A stretch of 20,138 bases of DNA from JBBTVO01 sp038058335 (GCA_038058335.1 JBBUBI010000031.1:1-20138), one strand, 5' to 3'. Counted from the stretch's first letter, positions 1-6,233 are shown. Translations and numbers: made by a program. Notes: generated by a model not told the origin, from the letters alone.

Positions 1-662
1 GTAATAGGATCTGAAAATACGGGTGTTATTGCCGGATTTGCAGAAATCGGTTTGTCATTACATTTCCAATCAGTTACAGCAACCTGATCGCCCGATGCAA
101 ATTCTCCCACCCAATAAGGAGCACCGCTTGCGCTTTTTGCCCAGCCAATTCCGATTCTAGTATATTTAGGATTGGTAATTATAGCGTTATGCCCTGGCGA
201 ATTTTTCCAAGCCTGAAGAATAATTTCAGAATTTGGAGCATATTTTCCGATAATTTCTCCAAGAGATTCTTCATTTGACATACCCAAGCTATGCATCATA
301 GGAAACATACTCTGACCATTTAGGTTGGTATGGCTGAAATAGTTATTCGTAGCCATATCTTCTGCTTTCCAACAAGCTAAAGTTATTAGAATCTGATCTT
401 CAATTAGAGGCTGGATGCCCAATGACTGCCGATAGTTATTGATAAGCTGTACTTCTCCCTGAACATCAGCATTCTGCCTAAGATCAAGATATTGAGAAAC
501 AATTACGGGTGTGGCTACTATAATAAGAAGTGCAGTTATTAGAAAAAATTTACCAGGTCTATCTAAAGACTGTAATGATTCCCAAAACGATCTGAAGAAT
601 TTTTTTCTGACCGCCTTGCTCTCTATGTCTGAAGGAGAATTATAAGTAAGTATCTTAGCCAC
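1..662 (-). CDS. Membrane-anchored CAP/SCP-domain protein (3' end cut by window edge)
   Basis: Open frame of 220 codons running off the left edge, so the C-terminus is missing. The N-terminal ~40 residues are hydrophilic. One hydrophobic segment follows (about residues 41-58, FFLITALLIIVATPVIV), then a CAP (cysteine-rich secretory/SCP) domain. Recognisable CAP landmarks are INNYRQSLGIQPL, the first histidine in NYFSHTN, the GE pair in ESLGEIIG, the second histidine region WKNSPGHNAII, and RIGIGWAKSASGAPYWVGEF. Family knowledge: bacterial CAP proteins are extracytoplasmic and their biochemical role is mostly unclear. The start is GTG at 662; an in-frame stop lies two codons upstream. No Shine-Dalgarno is present; a -10 box ends 7 bases before the start. 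It sits 36 bp after trxB but has its own promoter. Confidence 0.8.
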   Translation of the reverse strand, partial: MAKILTYNSPSDIESKAVRKKFFRSFWESLQSLDRPGKFFLITALLIIVATPVIVSQYLDLRQNADVQGEVQLINNYRQSLGIQPLIEDQILITLACWKAEDMATNNYFSHTNLNGQSMFPMMHSLGMSNEESLGEIIGKYAPNSEIILQAWKNSPGHNAIITNPKYTRIGIGWAKSASGAPYWVGEFASGDQVAVTDWKCNDKPISANPAITPVFSDPI

Positions 663-698
663 TAATTAAATATAGACGCAATGGATCAAGTAAGTCAA
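663..698 (-). promoter_or_regulatory. Promoter of the CAP gene, leaderless type
   Basis: On the minus strand, TTGACT (698-693) is followed after 18 bp by TATATT (674-669). Six bases then separate the -10 box from the GTG start at 662, so transcription should start at the start codon itself. The -35 box lies immediately downstream of the trxB stop codon. Confidence 0.6.
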
Positions 699-1658
699 TT
701 ACTCTTGTCCTCTAAGATAGCTGTCTGCTTCGAGCGCTGCGGCGCATCCAAATCCTGCCGCAGTTACTGCCTGTCTGTAATAACTGTCATGCACATCTCC
801 TGCTACAAAAACTCCATCTATATTAGTCCTAGTGTGATCTTGAACTTTTATGTATCCCTTTTCGTCTAAATCAATCCCTTTAAATTTCATGGAATTTGGA
901 ATGTGACCAATTGCCACAAAAACTCCGTCGATATCCATTTTTGAAATCTCATTAGTTTTATTATTCTTAAGCTCAACCCCCGTTACTTTTTCTTCTCCCA
1001 GAACTTTAGTAACAACTGTGTTGAAGATAAATTTTATCTTAGGGTTTTTCTTTGCTTTATTCTGCATTATCTGACTTGCTCTTAGGATCTCTCCCCTATA
1101 AATTACAGTCACCGACTCAGCGAAATTGGCAAGAACAATCGCTTCTTCCATAGCGGAATCTCCACCACCTACGACTATTACTTTTTTATTTTTAAAGAAG
1201 AAGGCATCACATGGCGCACATGATGAAACGCCTCGACCAATCTTTTCTTTTTCTCCTGAAACGTCAAGCCACTTAGTATCTGCTCCCGTAGCTATAATAA
1301 TAGACTTTCCCGAGTAATCTTTACCCGCGGCTTTTACTTTAAATGATTTGCCCGCTTGCCCTGAGCCTGCCTGTCCTGAGCCCGTCGAATGGGCCGAAGG
1401 GGAAAAATCTCCCCCATCAAAATCTTCGTCCACAAACTCTGCTCCAAATCTTTCTGCCTGTTTTCTCATATTCTGCATCAAATCAGGGCCTTGAATTCCC
1501 TCTGGAAATCCGGGAAAATTGTCTACCTCAGTTGTCAGCATGAGCTGTCCTCCCCACTTTCCTCCTGCAATAACCAGAGTTTTGAGATTTGCACGAGTCG
1601 TATAAATTGCAGCGGTTAAACCAGCTGGACCTGAGCCTATGATAATTACATCGTACAT
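699..1658 (-). CDS. trxB: Thioredoxin reductase (FAD/NAD(P)H), with an in-frame repeat insertion
   Basis: Reduces thioredoxin using NAD(P)H through FAD and a redox-active cysteine pair, in the cytoplasm. Seen: FAD-binding GSGPAG at residues 8-13, redox motif CAPC at 147-150, NAD(P)H-binding GGGDSA at 164-169, and the C-terminal FAD motif AGDVHDSYYRQAVTAAG. Two oddities. The usual HRRxxxR phosphate-binding motif reads YRGEILR, losing one arginine, which could change NADPH preference. Residues about 85-103 are a Ser/Gly/Gln/Ala-rich insert encoded by the dispersed repeat at 1354-1400; most TrxBs have no such segment there. The CAPC in place of CATC/CAVC matches the CAPC in the neighbouring TrxA. 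Start ATG lies 4 bp after the 80-aa gene, so it is the third gene of trxA - 80 aa - trxB. Confidence 0.96.
   Translation of the reverse strand: MYDVIIIGSGPAGLTAAIYTTRANLKTLVIAGGKWGGQLMLTTEVDNFPGFPEGIQGPDLMQNMRKQAERFGAEFVDEDFDGGDFSPSAHSTGSGQAGSGQAGKSFKVKAAGKDYSGKSIIIATGADTKWLDVSGEKEKIGRGVSSCAPCDAFFFKNKKVIVVGGGDSAMEEAIVLANFAESVTVIYRGEILRASQIMQNKAKKNPKIKFIFNTVVTKVLGEEKVTGVELKNNKTNEISKMDIDGVFVAIGHIPNSMKFKGIDLDEKGYIKVQDHTRTNIDGVFVAGDVHDSYYRQAVTAAGFGCAAALEADSYLRGQE
1354..1400 (-). repeat. Dispersed repeat family A inside trxB (compound copy)
   Basis: Plus-strand core GCTTGCCCTGAGCCTGCC is followed by a second partial unit (TGTCCTGAGCCCGTCGAATG) and an ending GCCGAAGG. It is read by trxB as PSAHSTGSGQAGSGQAG. 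The same core occurs in the DNA ligase (11604-11626), recF (16438-16484), the right-edge glycosyltransferase (20102-20124) and, degenerate, between genes at 17592-17629. Confidence 0.85.
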
Positions 1659-1662
1659 AAAT

Positions 1663-1905
1663 TTACTTTTTCAATTTTTTAATATATTTTCCGATGATAA
1701 TTCCTATCCCTGCGCACATAAAAGGTGCTAGTAAAAATGCTCCTCCCTGATTCCTTATCCCTGATTTACCTCTCATATTTGGGAAGTCTATAGGAAGAAC
1801 AGGATGAGTAGCAGTGTCAAAAGCATTCCAAAACCAGTAAGCAATCCCCAATCCTATCAAGAATCCGATAATCATTCCTATAAAAGGGGCTTTATTAATT
1901 CTCAC
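1663..1905 (-). CDS. Small two-helix membrane protein between trxA and trxB
   Basis: 80 residues with no family recognised. Two hydrophobic stretches (about residues 8-26, FIGMIIGFLIGLGIAYWFW, and 55-73, GAFLLAPFMCAGIGIIIG) flank a polar loop with HPVLPIDFPNMRGKSG. The C-terminus is basic (KYIKKLKK), so it is probably cytoplasmic. The start is GTG at 1905, sharing one base with the trxA stop (TAGTG), so it is translationally coupled to trxA. Lying between the two thioredoxin-system genes suggests a linked membrane role, but nothing in the sequence shows a redox function: there is only one cysteine. Confidence 0.75.
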   Translation of the reverse strand: MRINKAPFIGMIIGFLIGLGIAYWFWNAFDTATHPVLPIDFPNMRGKSGIRNQGGAFLLAPFMCAGIGIIIGKYIKKLKK

Positions 1906-2225
1906 TAGAGAGCTTGGTCAAATTCTTTCTTATAATTCTCTTTGCTTTGTGCCCCAATTATATTTTTAACCGGTTGGCCATTTTTGAAAATAAATACACT
2001 TGGAATACTCATTACTCCGTATTGTGAAGGAAAATTCGGATTATCATCCACGTTCATCTTGCCAACTTTGATTTTCCCTTCGTATTCTTTTGCAAGCTCA
2101 TCAATAATAGGAGTTACGATCCGACAGGGCGCACACCATGGAGCCCAAAAATCTACCACAACAGGCATCTCGCTTTTGAGAACTTGATCTGAAAAATCCT
2201 GATCTGTAAAATTTATATCTGCCAT
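1905..2225 (-). CDS. trxA: Thioredoxin with WCAPC active site
   Basis: A 106-residue single-domain thioredoxin, about the usual size. Seen: the strand and active site VVDFWAPWCAPCRIVTPIIDEL, the KVGKMNVDDNPNF stretch, and cis-proline segment MSIPSVFIFKNG. The active site reads WCAPC rather than the usual WCGPC; G-to-A at this place is known in some thioredoxin-like proteins and may shift redox potential. It should be the electron acceptor of the TrxB encoded 0.3 kb downstream. First gene of the trxA operon; a promoter candidate lies about 40 bases upstream. Only a weak G-rich ribosome site (GGTGGG) precedes the ATG. Confidence 0.96.
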   Translation of the reverse strand: MADINFTDQDFSDQVLKSEMPVVVDFWAPWCAPCRIVTPIIDELAKEYEGKIKVGKMNVDDNPNFPSQYGVMSIPSVFIFKNGQPVKNIIGAQSKENYKKEFDQAL

Positions 2226-2264
2226 AGCTTGCCCACCAAAGTTTTAACGAAGGTTGGCTTATCT

Positions 2265-2293
2265 AAGTTATCAGACAGTTTAATTTATGTCAA
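2265..2293 (-). promoter_or_regulatory. Candidate promoter of the trxA operon
   Basis: Minus strand: perfect -35 TTGACA (2293-2288), 17-bp spacer ending in TGA, then TAACTT (2270-2265). The -10 is poor, but the extended TGn and ideal spacing help. Unlike most starts here, it would leave a leader of about 30 bases. The -35 touches the palindrome at 2293-2311. Confidence 0.4.
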
Positions 2294-2311
2294 TCCCGAT
2301 TAGATCGGGAT
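2293..2311. repeat. Palindrome ATCCCGAT-TAG-ATCGGGAT
   Basis: Perfect 8-bp arms around a 3-base centre in the doxX-trxA gap, abutting the trxA -35 box. No T-run follows on either strand, so it is not a standard intrinsic terminator. A close relative (CCCCGATT-C-AATCGGGG) lies between nnrD and recF at 15626-15642, so this is more likely a dispersed palindromic element, or an operator. Confidence 0.6.
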
Positions 2312-2344
2312 CAACTCTTATCAAGACTAAATCCTACAAGCTTT

Positions 2345-2908
2345 TCAGTTATCAGATTTGAAAAGCTTTCCTTTTTGCCAAGGTACTCCTAGAATTGGCA
2401 GGAGAAATCTATCTAACCCCCACCAACCAGCCACTCTCCATGCCAGTATCAGGAAAAGCTGACATATCAGAAGAACTGGGTTGATGCTCACTGTTCCGGC
2501 CAAAAGGAAATTCATATTCATGAATGCTCCGAAAAATGCTGCAATCCCGGTAAAAGCTCCCAAGATTAAACCTATCCCCACCAATACTTCTCCAAATGCT
2601 ATTGTGTGAGAAAAAATTTGCGCATTTCCAAGAACAAAGCTATTTAAGAAGTCTCCATACCAAGATTGAACACTCGGGTGAGCACCTGCTGTTTTTTCCA
2701 AAGCTCCCATTACAAATCCTGTAATTCCTCCTCCTGCTTCGGGTCCGACCCATGCAGGATTTTGAACTTTCGCGATACCTGCTTCGAGCCATGTCCATCC
2801 AACATAAGCTCTTACAATAACCCACAAAATAGACAAACGGGTATCTGCGAATAAAAATCTGGAAATCGAAGGCTCAGGTATTTGAGTAACTAAAATTTTA
2901 TTTTCCAT
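2345..2908 (-). CDS. DoxX-family integral membrane protein
   Basis: 187 residues with about four membrane segments; DoxX-type landmarks are the first helix LSILWVIVRAYVGWTWLEAGIAKV, HTIAFGEVLVGIGLILGAFTGIAAFFGAFMN, and a last helix ending in AWRVAGWWGLDRFL. DoxX/DoxD relatives include thiosulfate:quinone oxidoreductase subunits and proteins linked to redox stress, but most are uncharacterised. I chose ATG 2908 over the longer GTG 2917: a near-perfect Shine-Dalgarno (AAGGAGGTG) lies 6 bases before the ATG and overlaps the GTG. That site is formed by the last codons of the upstream PH-domain gene (AGG AGG TGA), so the two are coupled. Confidence 0.85.
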   Translation of the reverse strand: MENKILVTQIPEPSISRFLFADTRLSILWVIVRAYVGWTWLEAGIAKVQNPAWVGPEAGGGITGFVMGALEKTAGAHPSVQSWYGDFLNSFVLGNAQIFSHTIAFGEVLVGIGLILGAFTGIAAFFGAFMNMNFLLAGTVSINPVLLICQLFLILAWRVAGWWGLDRFLLPILGVPWQKGKLFKSDN

Positions 2909-2913
2909 TATTC

Positions 2914-3372
2914 TCACCTCCTTTCGTCATCATCTTTTTTTTCTTTAAATATATGTTCACGGATGAAGATATCTCTTTCTTCATCTATTTCGGGCAACAG
3001 GTCTTCAAAAATTTCTACATATTTTGTCGGATTATGAATAGCATATAAGTATTCATGCTTCCCCCACTTCCAGTCATAAAGACAGATTGTTCCAAAATTT
3101 AATATTTTCCCCAACACTCCCTGATGTAGAGTTATGGATTGAATATCGGCAAGAGACAACTGCTCTTTTTTGACAAANNNNNNNNNNNNNNNNNNNNNNN
3201 NNNNNNNNNNNNNNNNNNNNNNNNNNNNNNNNNNNNNNNNNNNNNNNNNNNNNNNNNNNNNNNNNNNNNNNNNNNNNGAGATACTTTGCCTTATCGTGAC
3301 ATGAGAAACAATAATTTCTTTTTTACTACCAGATCTTCTGGCTCTGAACCTTTTCTCTCTGCTGCTAGCCAT
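2914..3372 (-). CDS. PH-domain (bPH2/YdbS-like) protein interrupted by an assembly gap
   Basis: The C-terminal part after the gap shows a bacterial PH-like domain: LSLADIQSITLHQGVLGKI, NFGTICLYDWKWG and YAIHNPTKYVEIFEDLL, then a charged tail ending DDDERR. The part before the gap starts MASSREKRFRARRSGSKKEI, a strongly basic N-terminus. The 100 Ns are a conventional gap of unknown true length, so that both halves belong to one protein in one frame is an assumption; membrane helices typical of this family may lie in the missing part. The same domain occurs in the gene at 4497. The terminal AGG AGG TGA provides the ribosome site of doxX. No clear ribosome site precedes ATG 3372. Confidence 0.55.
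   Translation of the reverse strand: MASSREKRFRARRSGSKKEIIVSHVTIRQSIXXXXXXXXXXXXXXXXXXXXXXXXXXXXXXXXXXFVKKEQLSLADIQSITLHQGVLGKILNFGTICLYDWKWGKHEYLYAIHNPTKYVEIFEDLLPEIDEERDIFIREHIFKEKKDDDERR
3178..3277. other. Assembly gap (100 N)
   Basis: Exactly 100 ambiguous bases inside the PH-domain gene. A round number like this normally marks a scaffold join of unknown length, so the distance and reading frame across it are not reliable. Confidence 0.99.
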
Positions 3373-3381
3373 AGTATTAAT

Positions 3382-3504
3382 TTATGAAAGCGGCTTGTCA
3401 CCGCCAACGACAATCTGCACGCCTATCATATAGGATGACATGTTTGATGCCAAAAATAAAGCAACCTTTCCTGTGAAATCAAGTAATTTAGTATTTGGTA
3501 TCAA
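3382..3504 (-). pseudogene. Remnant of a short-chain dehydrogenase/reductase (C-terminal end)
   Basis: Minus-strand frame ending in TAA at 3382 reads LLDFTGKVALFLASNMSSY, then MIGVQIVVGGDKPLS. The segment ALFLAS-MSSYM-G-QIVV-GG is the typical C-terminal signature of SDR enzymes. LLDFTGKVAL resembles an SDR N-terminus (usually followed by VTG), so the fragment may be an internal-deletion fusion of both ends; alternatively it is only the C-terminal part. The frame has a stop (TAG) at 3522-3520 and no Rossmann or YxxxK motif, so it cannot be an active enzyme. TTG at 3504 is the only start-like codon. It ends 9 bp before the PH-domain start. Confidence 0.55.
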
Positions 3505-3515
3505 AATGAAGTAAA

Positions 3516-3569
3516 TTATCTAAAATTTGCGTTCTCTTTTGCGAGTTTTTTTATATTTGCGTTAAACAT
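3516..3569 (-). CDS. 17-codon ORF with perfect ribosome site (leader peptide or truncated gene start)
   Basis: ATG at 3569 is preceded by AGGAGGT (3581-3575) at a 5-base spacing, the best ribosome site in the region. The peptide is MFNANIKKLAKENANFR. The octamer ACGCAAAT occurs twice within it. It is the first translated unit downstream of the candidate promoter at 3594-3622 and directly precedes the SDR remnant. It could be a regulatory leader peptide, a small protein, or the N-terminus of a gene broken by the rearrangement that made the remnant. Confidence 0.4.
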   Translation of the reverse strand: MFNANIKKLAKENANFR

Positions 3570-3593
3570 TTTTTACCTCCTATTTTAGGCTAC

Positions 3594-3622
3594 ATTAAAA
3601 GACAAAAAATATTGCAATTCAA
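3594..3622 (-). promoter_or_regulatory. Candidate promoter downstream of the regulator gene
   Basis: Minus strand TTGAAT (3622-3617), 17-bp spacer, TTTAAT (3599-3594); 4/6 and 5/6 matches to sigma-70 boxes. Predicted start near 3587, just before the ribosome site of the 17-codon ORF. It would serve the PH-domain and doxX genes. Confidence 0.35.
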
Positions 3623-3640
3623 ATTACGATTCCTAGAATG

Positions 3641-4288
3641 TTAAATTAAATTTGCTTCTCTTTCAAGCTCTTTGATGTTTTTAATTTCAATATATTTACC
3701 TTTGTAATTTATGATTCCCCTGTCGGCAAATTTTTTAATCTCAAGACTTACCGTTTCTCTGGCAACTCCGACCAAGTTTGAAATATCTTTATGCGTTAAC
3801 GGAATCGGAATCAACGTTGACTTTCCTCTTCTTTCTCCTAAGCGTTTTGTATATATAACCATCACAGAAGCAAGGCGAGATTTTGCGTTTCCAAAAGTCA
3901 AATATTCCATTCTTCGAAGCGCTACCTGAAATCTTTCAATTATATGAAGAGTTAATTCCTTTAAGACATCCTCATTTTCATTAATAAAATTAATAAATTT
4001 ATCTCTTGGAGCTCTGAATAAAGTAGTTTCGCTTAGAGTTTCGAAATTATAGACACTAGGATCCGCAGTAAAAGTAAAAACAACAGGAAAAAATTCTCCG
4101 GGTTTGTAGATTACTAAAGTGAGCTCCTTGCCGTTAAGAGATAAAGTATAAAGCCTTACATAACCAGTTCTAATGTAATAAACGCCTTGCGGAATGTCAC
4201 CTGAACGCAGGAAAACATCACCTTTTTTGTAATGAAAGGTCTTAAACTGGGAGAAAAACCTTTTTAGTTTTTCCGACGGAATCAACAA
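3641..4288 (-). CDS. Crp/Fnr-family transcriptional regulator
   Basis: About 215 residues, the usual size. The N-terminal half is a cyclic-nucleotide-binding-type beta barrel (KKGDVFLRSGDIPQGVYYIRTG, then LSLNGKELTLVIYKPGEFF), followed by the long dimer helix (about 105-135) and a C-terminal winged helix-turn-helix, LTHKDISNLVGVARETVS. There is no cysteine anywhere, so it is not an Fe-S FNR, and the cAMP phosphate-binding arginine motif of CRP is not evident. Of three candidate TTG starts, 4288 is best: AGGAG (4300-4296) lies 7 bases upstream, whereas the outermost at 4294 would leave 1 base. It is transcribed divergently from the PH-domain gene at 4497. A palindrome overlaps its predicted transcription start, suggesting autoregulation. 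Confidence 0.9.
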   Translation of the reverse strand: MLIPSEKLKRFFSQFKTFHYKKGDVFLRSGDIPQGVYYIRTGYVRLYTLSLNGKELTLVIYKPGEFFPVVFTFTADPSVYNFETLSETTLFRAPRDKFINFINENEDVLKELTLHIIERFQVALRRMEYLTFGNAKSRLASVMVIYTKRLGERRGKSTLIPIPLTHKDISNLVGVARETVSLEIKKFADRGIINYKGKYIEIKNIKELEREANLI

Positions 4289-4295
4289 ATTCAAG

Positions 4296-4328
4296 CTCCT
4301 TTTACGTATGCAAGCATACCATATTGTA
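4296..4328 (-). promoter_or_regulatory. Promoter, palindromic operator and ribosome site of the Crp/Fnr gene
   Basis: Minus strand: -10 TACAAT (4328-4323), then the perfect palindrome GTATGC-AA-GCATAC (4306-4319, plus-strand reading) covering the predicted start near 4316, then AGGAG (4300-4296). A binding site there would block initiation. A related palindrome, GTATAC-CA-GTATAC, occurs at 18326-18339 (11 of 14 bases identical). No convincing -35 box. Confidence 0.5.
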
Positions 4329-4496
4329 AGTAGGATTACAAAAGAAAGGTTATTTTTATCACTGCAATTACATAAATTAAAGTATAAAAGTAAGTCGGCT
4401 ATTATAAGATTATCACTGGAAATTTAGATGTATTTATCAATATGAGTATAGAATTAGGAAAATCTGCAAAGAATTGCAGAACTGAAAAGGAGGCCT
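4329..4496 (+). promoter_or_regulatory. Divergent intergenic region upstream of the PH-domain gene
   Basis: AT-rich. It holds a 9-base direct repeat TTATCACTG (4356-4364 and 4410-4418), an inverted repeat TCTGCAA-AGAA-TTGCAGA (4463-4480), and a strong ribosome site AAAAGGAGG (4485-4493) 3 bases before ATG 4497. TATAAA at 4383-4388 is a possible -10 box, without a clear -35. The inverted repeat just before the ribosome site could be an operator or a translational hairpin. Confidence 0.4.
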
Positions 4497-5132
4497 ATGA
4501 AAAACAATGGCCAAAAAATATCGTCAGAGAAAAATCTGCTAACATTCTTTCCTCAGGAAAAGAATCTCCTTAGAGTGAGGGAGTTCTGGATCGTACTCAT
4601 ATGGCCTATTCTGGCAACACTTGTAGCAGGTTTTATTCTTGAGTACGGTTTAGGCTATATTTTCACACTCTACTTTAATCACCCACTGCTTGTCCTATCT
4701 TCATCAATTTTAATCTTAGCAGTAATAACAAGCATAATCGCAAAGATCTTAATAGACTGGCACGGACATTTTTATATACTTACGAGTCATAGAATTCTTG
4801 AGGTGTGCTATAAACCTTTATTCTCAACTTATATAAATAATGTAATCCTAAACCAGGTTAAATCAACCGAAGTTGACATTGAAGGAAATGGACTCATCAA
4901 TCAACTATTCAATATTGGAAATGTTATGATTACCTTTGATAGGCCCACTCATCAGGAGGAATTTCGCCTTATGAATATAAAAAACCCAAAAGCAGTTGGA
5001 TTTCTCTTTGCGGAAGTGCTTGATTTTAAAAAAGCAGATGTGATGGAAAATCCTGTATGGTTCAGAACTAAAAAGCCCAATCATCCACTTAGATTTACTG
5101 AGGAAATATTTCCTGGAGGAGCAATAGCATAA
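4497..5132 (+). CDS. Membrane protein with bacterial PH-like domain (bPH2/YdbS-like)
   Basis: 211 residues. Two membrane helices (about residues 30-52, WIVLIWPILATLVAGFILEYG, and 62-84) are followed by WHGHFYILTSHRILEV and a PH-like domain (about 95-175) with NQVKSTEVDIEGNGLINQLF, IGNVMITFDRP and IKNPKAVGFLFAEV. Family knowledge: such proteins are common in CPR and Gram-positive genomes and lack a defined function. It shares this architecture with the gapped gene at 2914. Start ATG is fixed by the AGGAGG just upstream. The 72-aa membrane gene follows 8 bp downstream. Confidence 0.82.
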   Translation: MKNNGQKISSEKNLLTFFPQEKNLLRVREFWIVLIWPILATLVAGFILEYGLGYIFTLYFNHPLLVLSSSILILAVITSIIAKILIDWHGHFYILTSHRILEVCYKPLFSTYINNVILNQVKSTEVDIEGNGLINQLFNIGNVMITFDRPTHQEEFRLMNIKNPKAVGFLFAEVLDFKKADVMENPVWFRTKKPNHPLRFTEEIFPGGAIA

Positions 5133-5140
5133 ATTAAATT

Positions 5141-5359
5141 ATGATAAATATTTTTTTAATTACAACTATTACCTTCATATTGGCAGTTTCCGTCGCAGTA
5201 ACTGTATACAATTTCCTTTTCTTTTACCAGGCCAAGAAGACAGAAGGAGAAATTAATATTATTTTCCCTTCCATTCTCAAAAAACTTCTGTTGTTTAATC
5301 TGGCAATTTCCATATCGGCCATAGTTTTTGCCGCATTTACAATAGTAAAGATAATTTGA
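5141..5359 (+). CDS. Small two-helix membrane protein
   Basis: 72 residues, not recognised. Two hydrophobic segments (about 2-27 and 50-71) are separated by a polar loop with YQAKKTEGEINI. It starts 8 bp after the PH-domain gene with no ribosome site, so it is probably cotranscribed. Its stop lies 12 bp before the -35 box of the dsbA-like gene. Confidence 0.65.
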   Translation: MINIFLITTITFILAVSVAVTVYNFLFFYQAKKTEGEINIIFPSILKKLLLFNLAISISAIVFAAFTIVKII

Positions 5360-5370
5360 AAAAATAATCA

Positions 5371-5400
5371 TTGACAAAACATACCTACAGCTTATAAAAT
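5371..5400 (+). promoter_or_regulatory. Promoter of the DsbA-like gene
   Basis: Perfect -35 TTGACA (5371-5376), then TATAAA (5393-5398, 16-bp spacer) or TAAAAT (5395-5400, 18 bp). Initiation near 5405-5407 leaves a leader of about 15 bases. No Shine-Dalgarno precedes ATG 5421. Confidence 0.65.
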
Positions 5401-5420
5401 GAATCATTAATCAACAACCA

Positions 5421-6233
5421 ATGGCAAAGACCTCTGAAACAAAAATAAAAATTCCTGCTCTTAAAATTCCTGCTCTTAAAATTCCTAAATTTAAACTCAG
5501 CTTGAACGACTTCCTTCAGGACTCAAAAACATATACGCCTATTCTACTAGTCCTTCTTATCGTCGCATCATTTCTTTTGGGTGCAACTACGACAAAGCTT
5601 TCTATGTCAGACCAAACAGGAAGCTCAGGAGAAGATGCTAAGACAATTCCCGGCACTCCTGATGCGCCTGGACAGCCGGCAGCGGGTACAAAAGTTGATG
5701 TAGAGATTGGACACTTACCAGTCTTAGGTGATAAAAATGCAAAAATCACAGTTGTAGAATTTTCAGACTTTCAATGTCCCTTCTGCAAACAATGGGTTGA
5801 CCAAACCAAAGAAAAACTTACAAAGGATTATGTTGACACCGGCAAAATAAAGTTTGCTTTCAGACAATACCCTATTCCCCAGCTTCATTCCAATGCACAA
5901 AAAGCAGCTGAAGCATCAGAATGCGCAAATGATCAGGATAAATTCTGGGAATATCACGATCTTTTGTTTAAAGAGCAGGCAGCTTGGGCTAATTTACCCG
6001 ACCCTGCTTCTCAATTCTCGACTTATGCGGGACAAGTTGGATTGGAAAGCGGAACATTTGACTCATGCATGAGTTCAGGGAAATTCGCAGATCAAGTAGC
6101 GGAAGATATTGCTGCCGGTACAAAAGCAGGAGTTTCAGGAACTCCCACATTCTTCATAAATGGAATCTCGCTTGTTGGAGCTCAGCCTTACGATTCTTTC
6201 AAGACCGCGATCGACACCGAACTCGCAAAATAA
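5421..6233 (+). CDS. Membrane-anchored DsbA-like thiol-disulfide oxidoreductase
   Basis: 270 residues. A cytoplasmic N-terminus with tandem IPALK repeats (residues 11-20) leads to a signal-anchor helix (about 40-57), a Gly/Pro/Ala-rich linker (65-95), then a thioredoxin-fold domain of the DsbA/Thioredoxin_4 type facing outside. Active site FSDFQCPFCKQW with C119 and C122, LHSNAQKAAEASECANDQDKF typical of the helical insert, and cis-proline loop VSGTPTFFING. Expected to make or shuffle disulfides in exported proteins. Two extra cysteines (in EASECAND and DSCMSSG) may form a structural disulfide. A good promoter lies upstream, so it need not depend on the two preceding genes. No DsbB or VKOR partner is visible in this window. 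Confidence 0.92.
   Translation: MAKTSETKIKIPALKIPALKIPKFKLSLNDFLQDSKTYTPILLVLLIVASFLLGATTTKLSMSDQTGSSGEDAKTIPGTPDAPGQPAAGTKVDVEIGHLPVLGDKNAKITVVEFSDFQCPFCKQWVDQTKEKLTKDYVDTGKIKFAFRQYPIPQLHSNAQKAAEASECANDQDKFWEYHDLLFKEQAAWANLPDPASQFSTYAGQVGLESGTFDSCMSSGKFADQVAEDIAAGTKAGVSGTPTFFINGISLVGAQPYDSFKTAIDTELAK
5451..5480 (+). repeat. Two tandem 15-bp units in the 5' end of the DsbA-like gene
   Basis: ATTCCTGCTCTTAAA is repeated exactly at 5451-5465 and 5466-5480, with a third partial unit after it. It encodes IPALK twice, then IPKFK, in the cytoplasmic tail before the anchor helix. The identical DNA suggests a recent slippage duplication. Confidence 0.9.

Noticed and set aside
2293..2311. Palindrome as intrinsic terminator of doxX
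   Set aside because: Good stem but no T-run on the minus strand; it is followed by the trxA -35 box.
2909..2917. GTG 2917 as start of doxX
   Set aside because: The GTG is part of the Shine-Dalgarno AAGGAGGTG, which is ideally spaced for ATG 2908.
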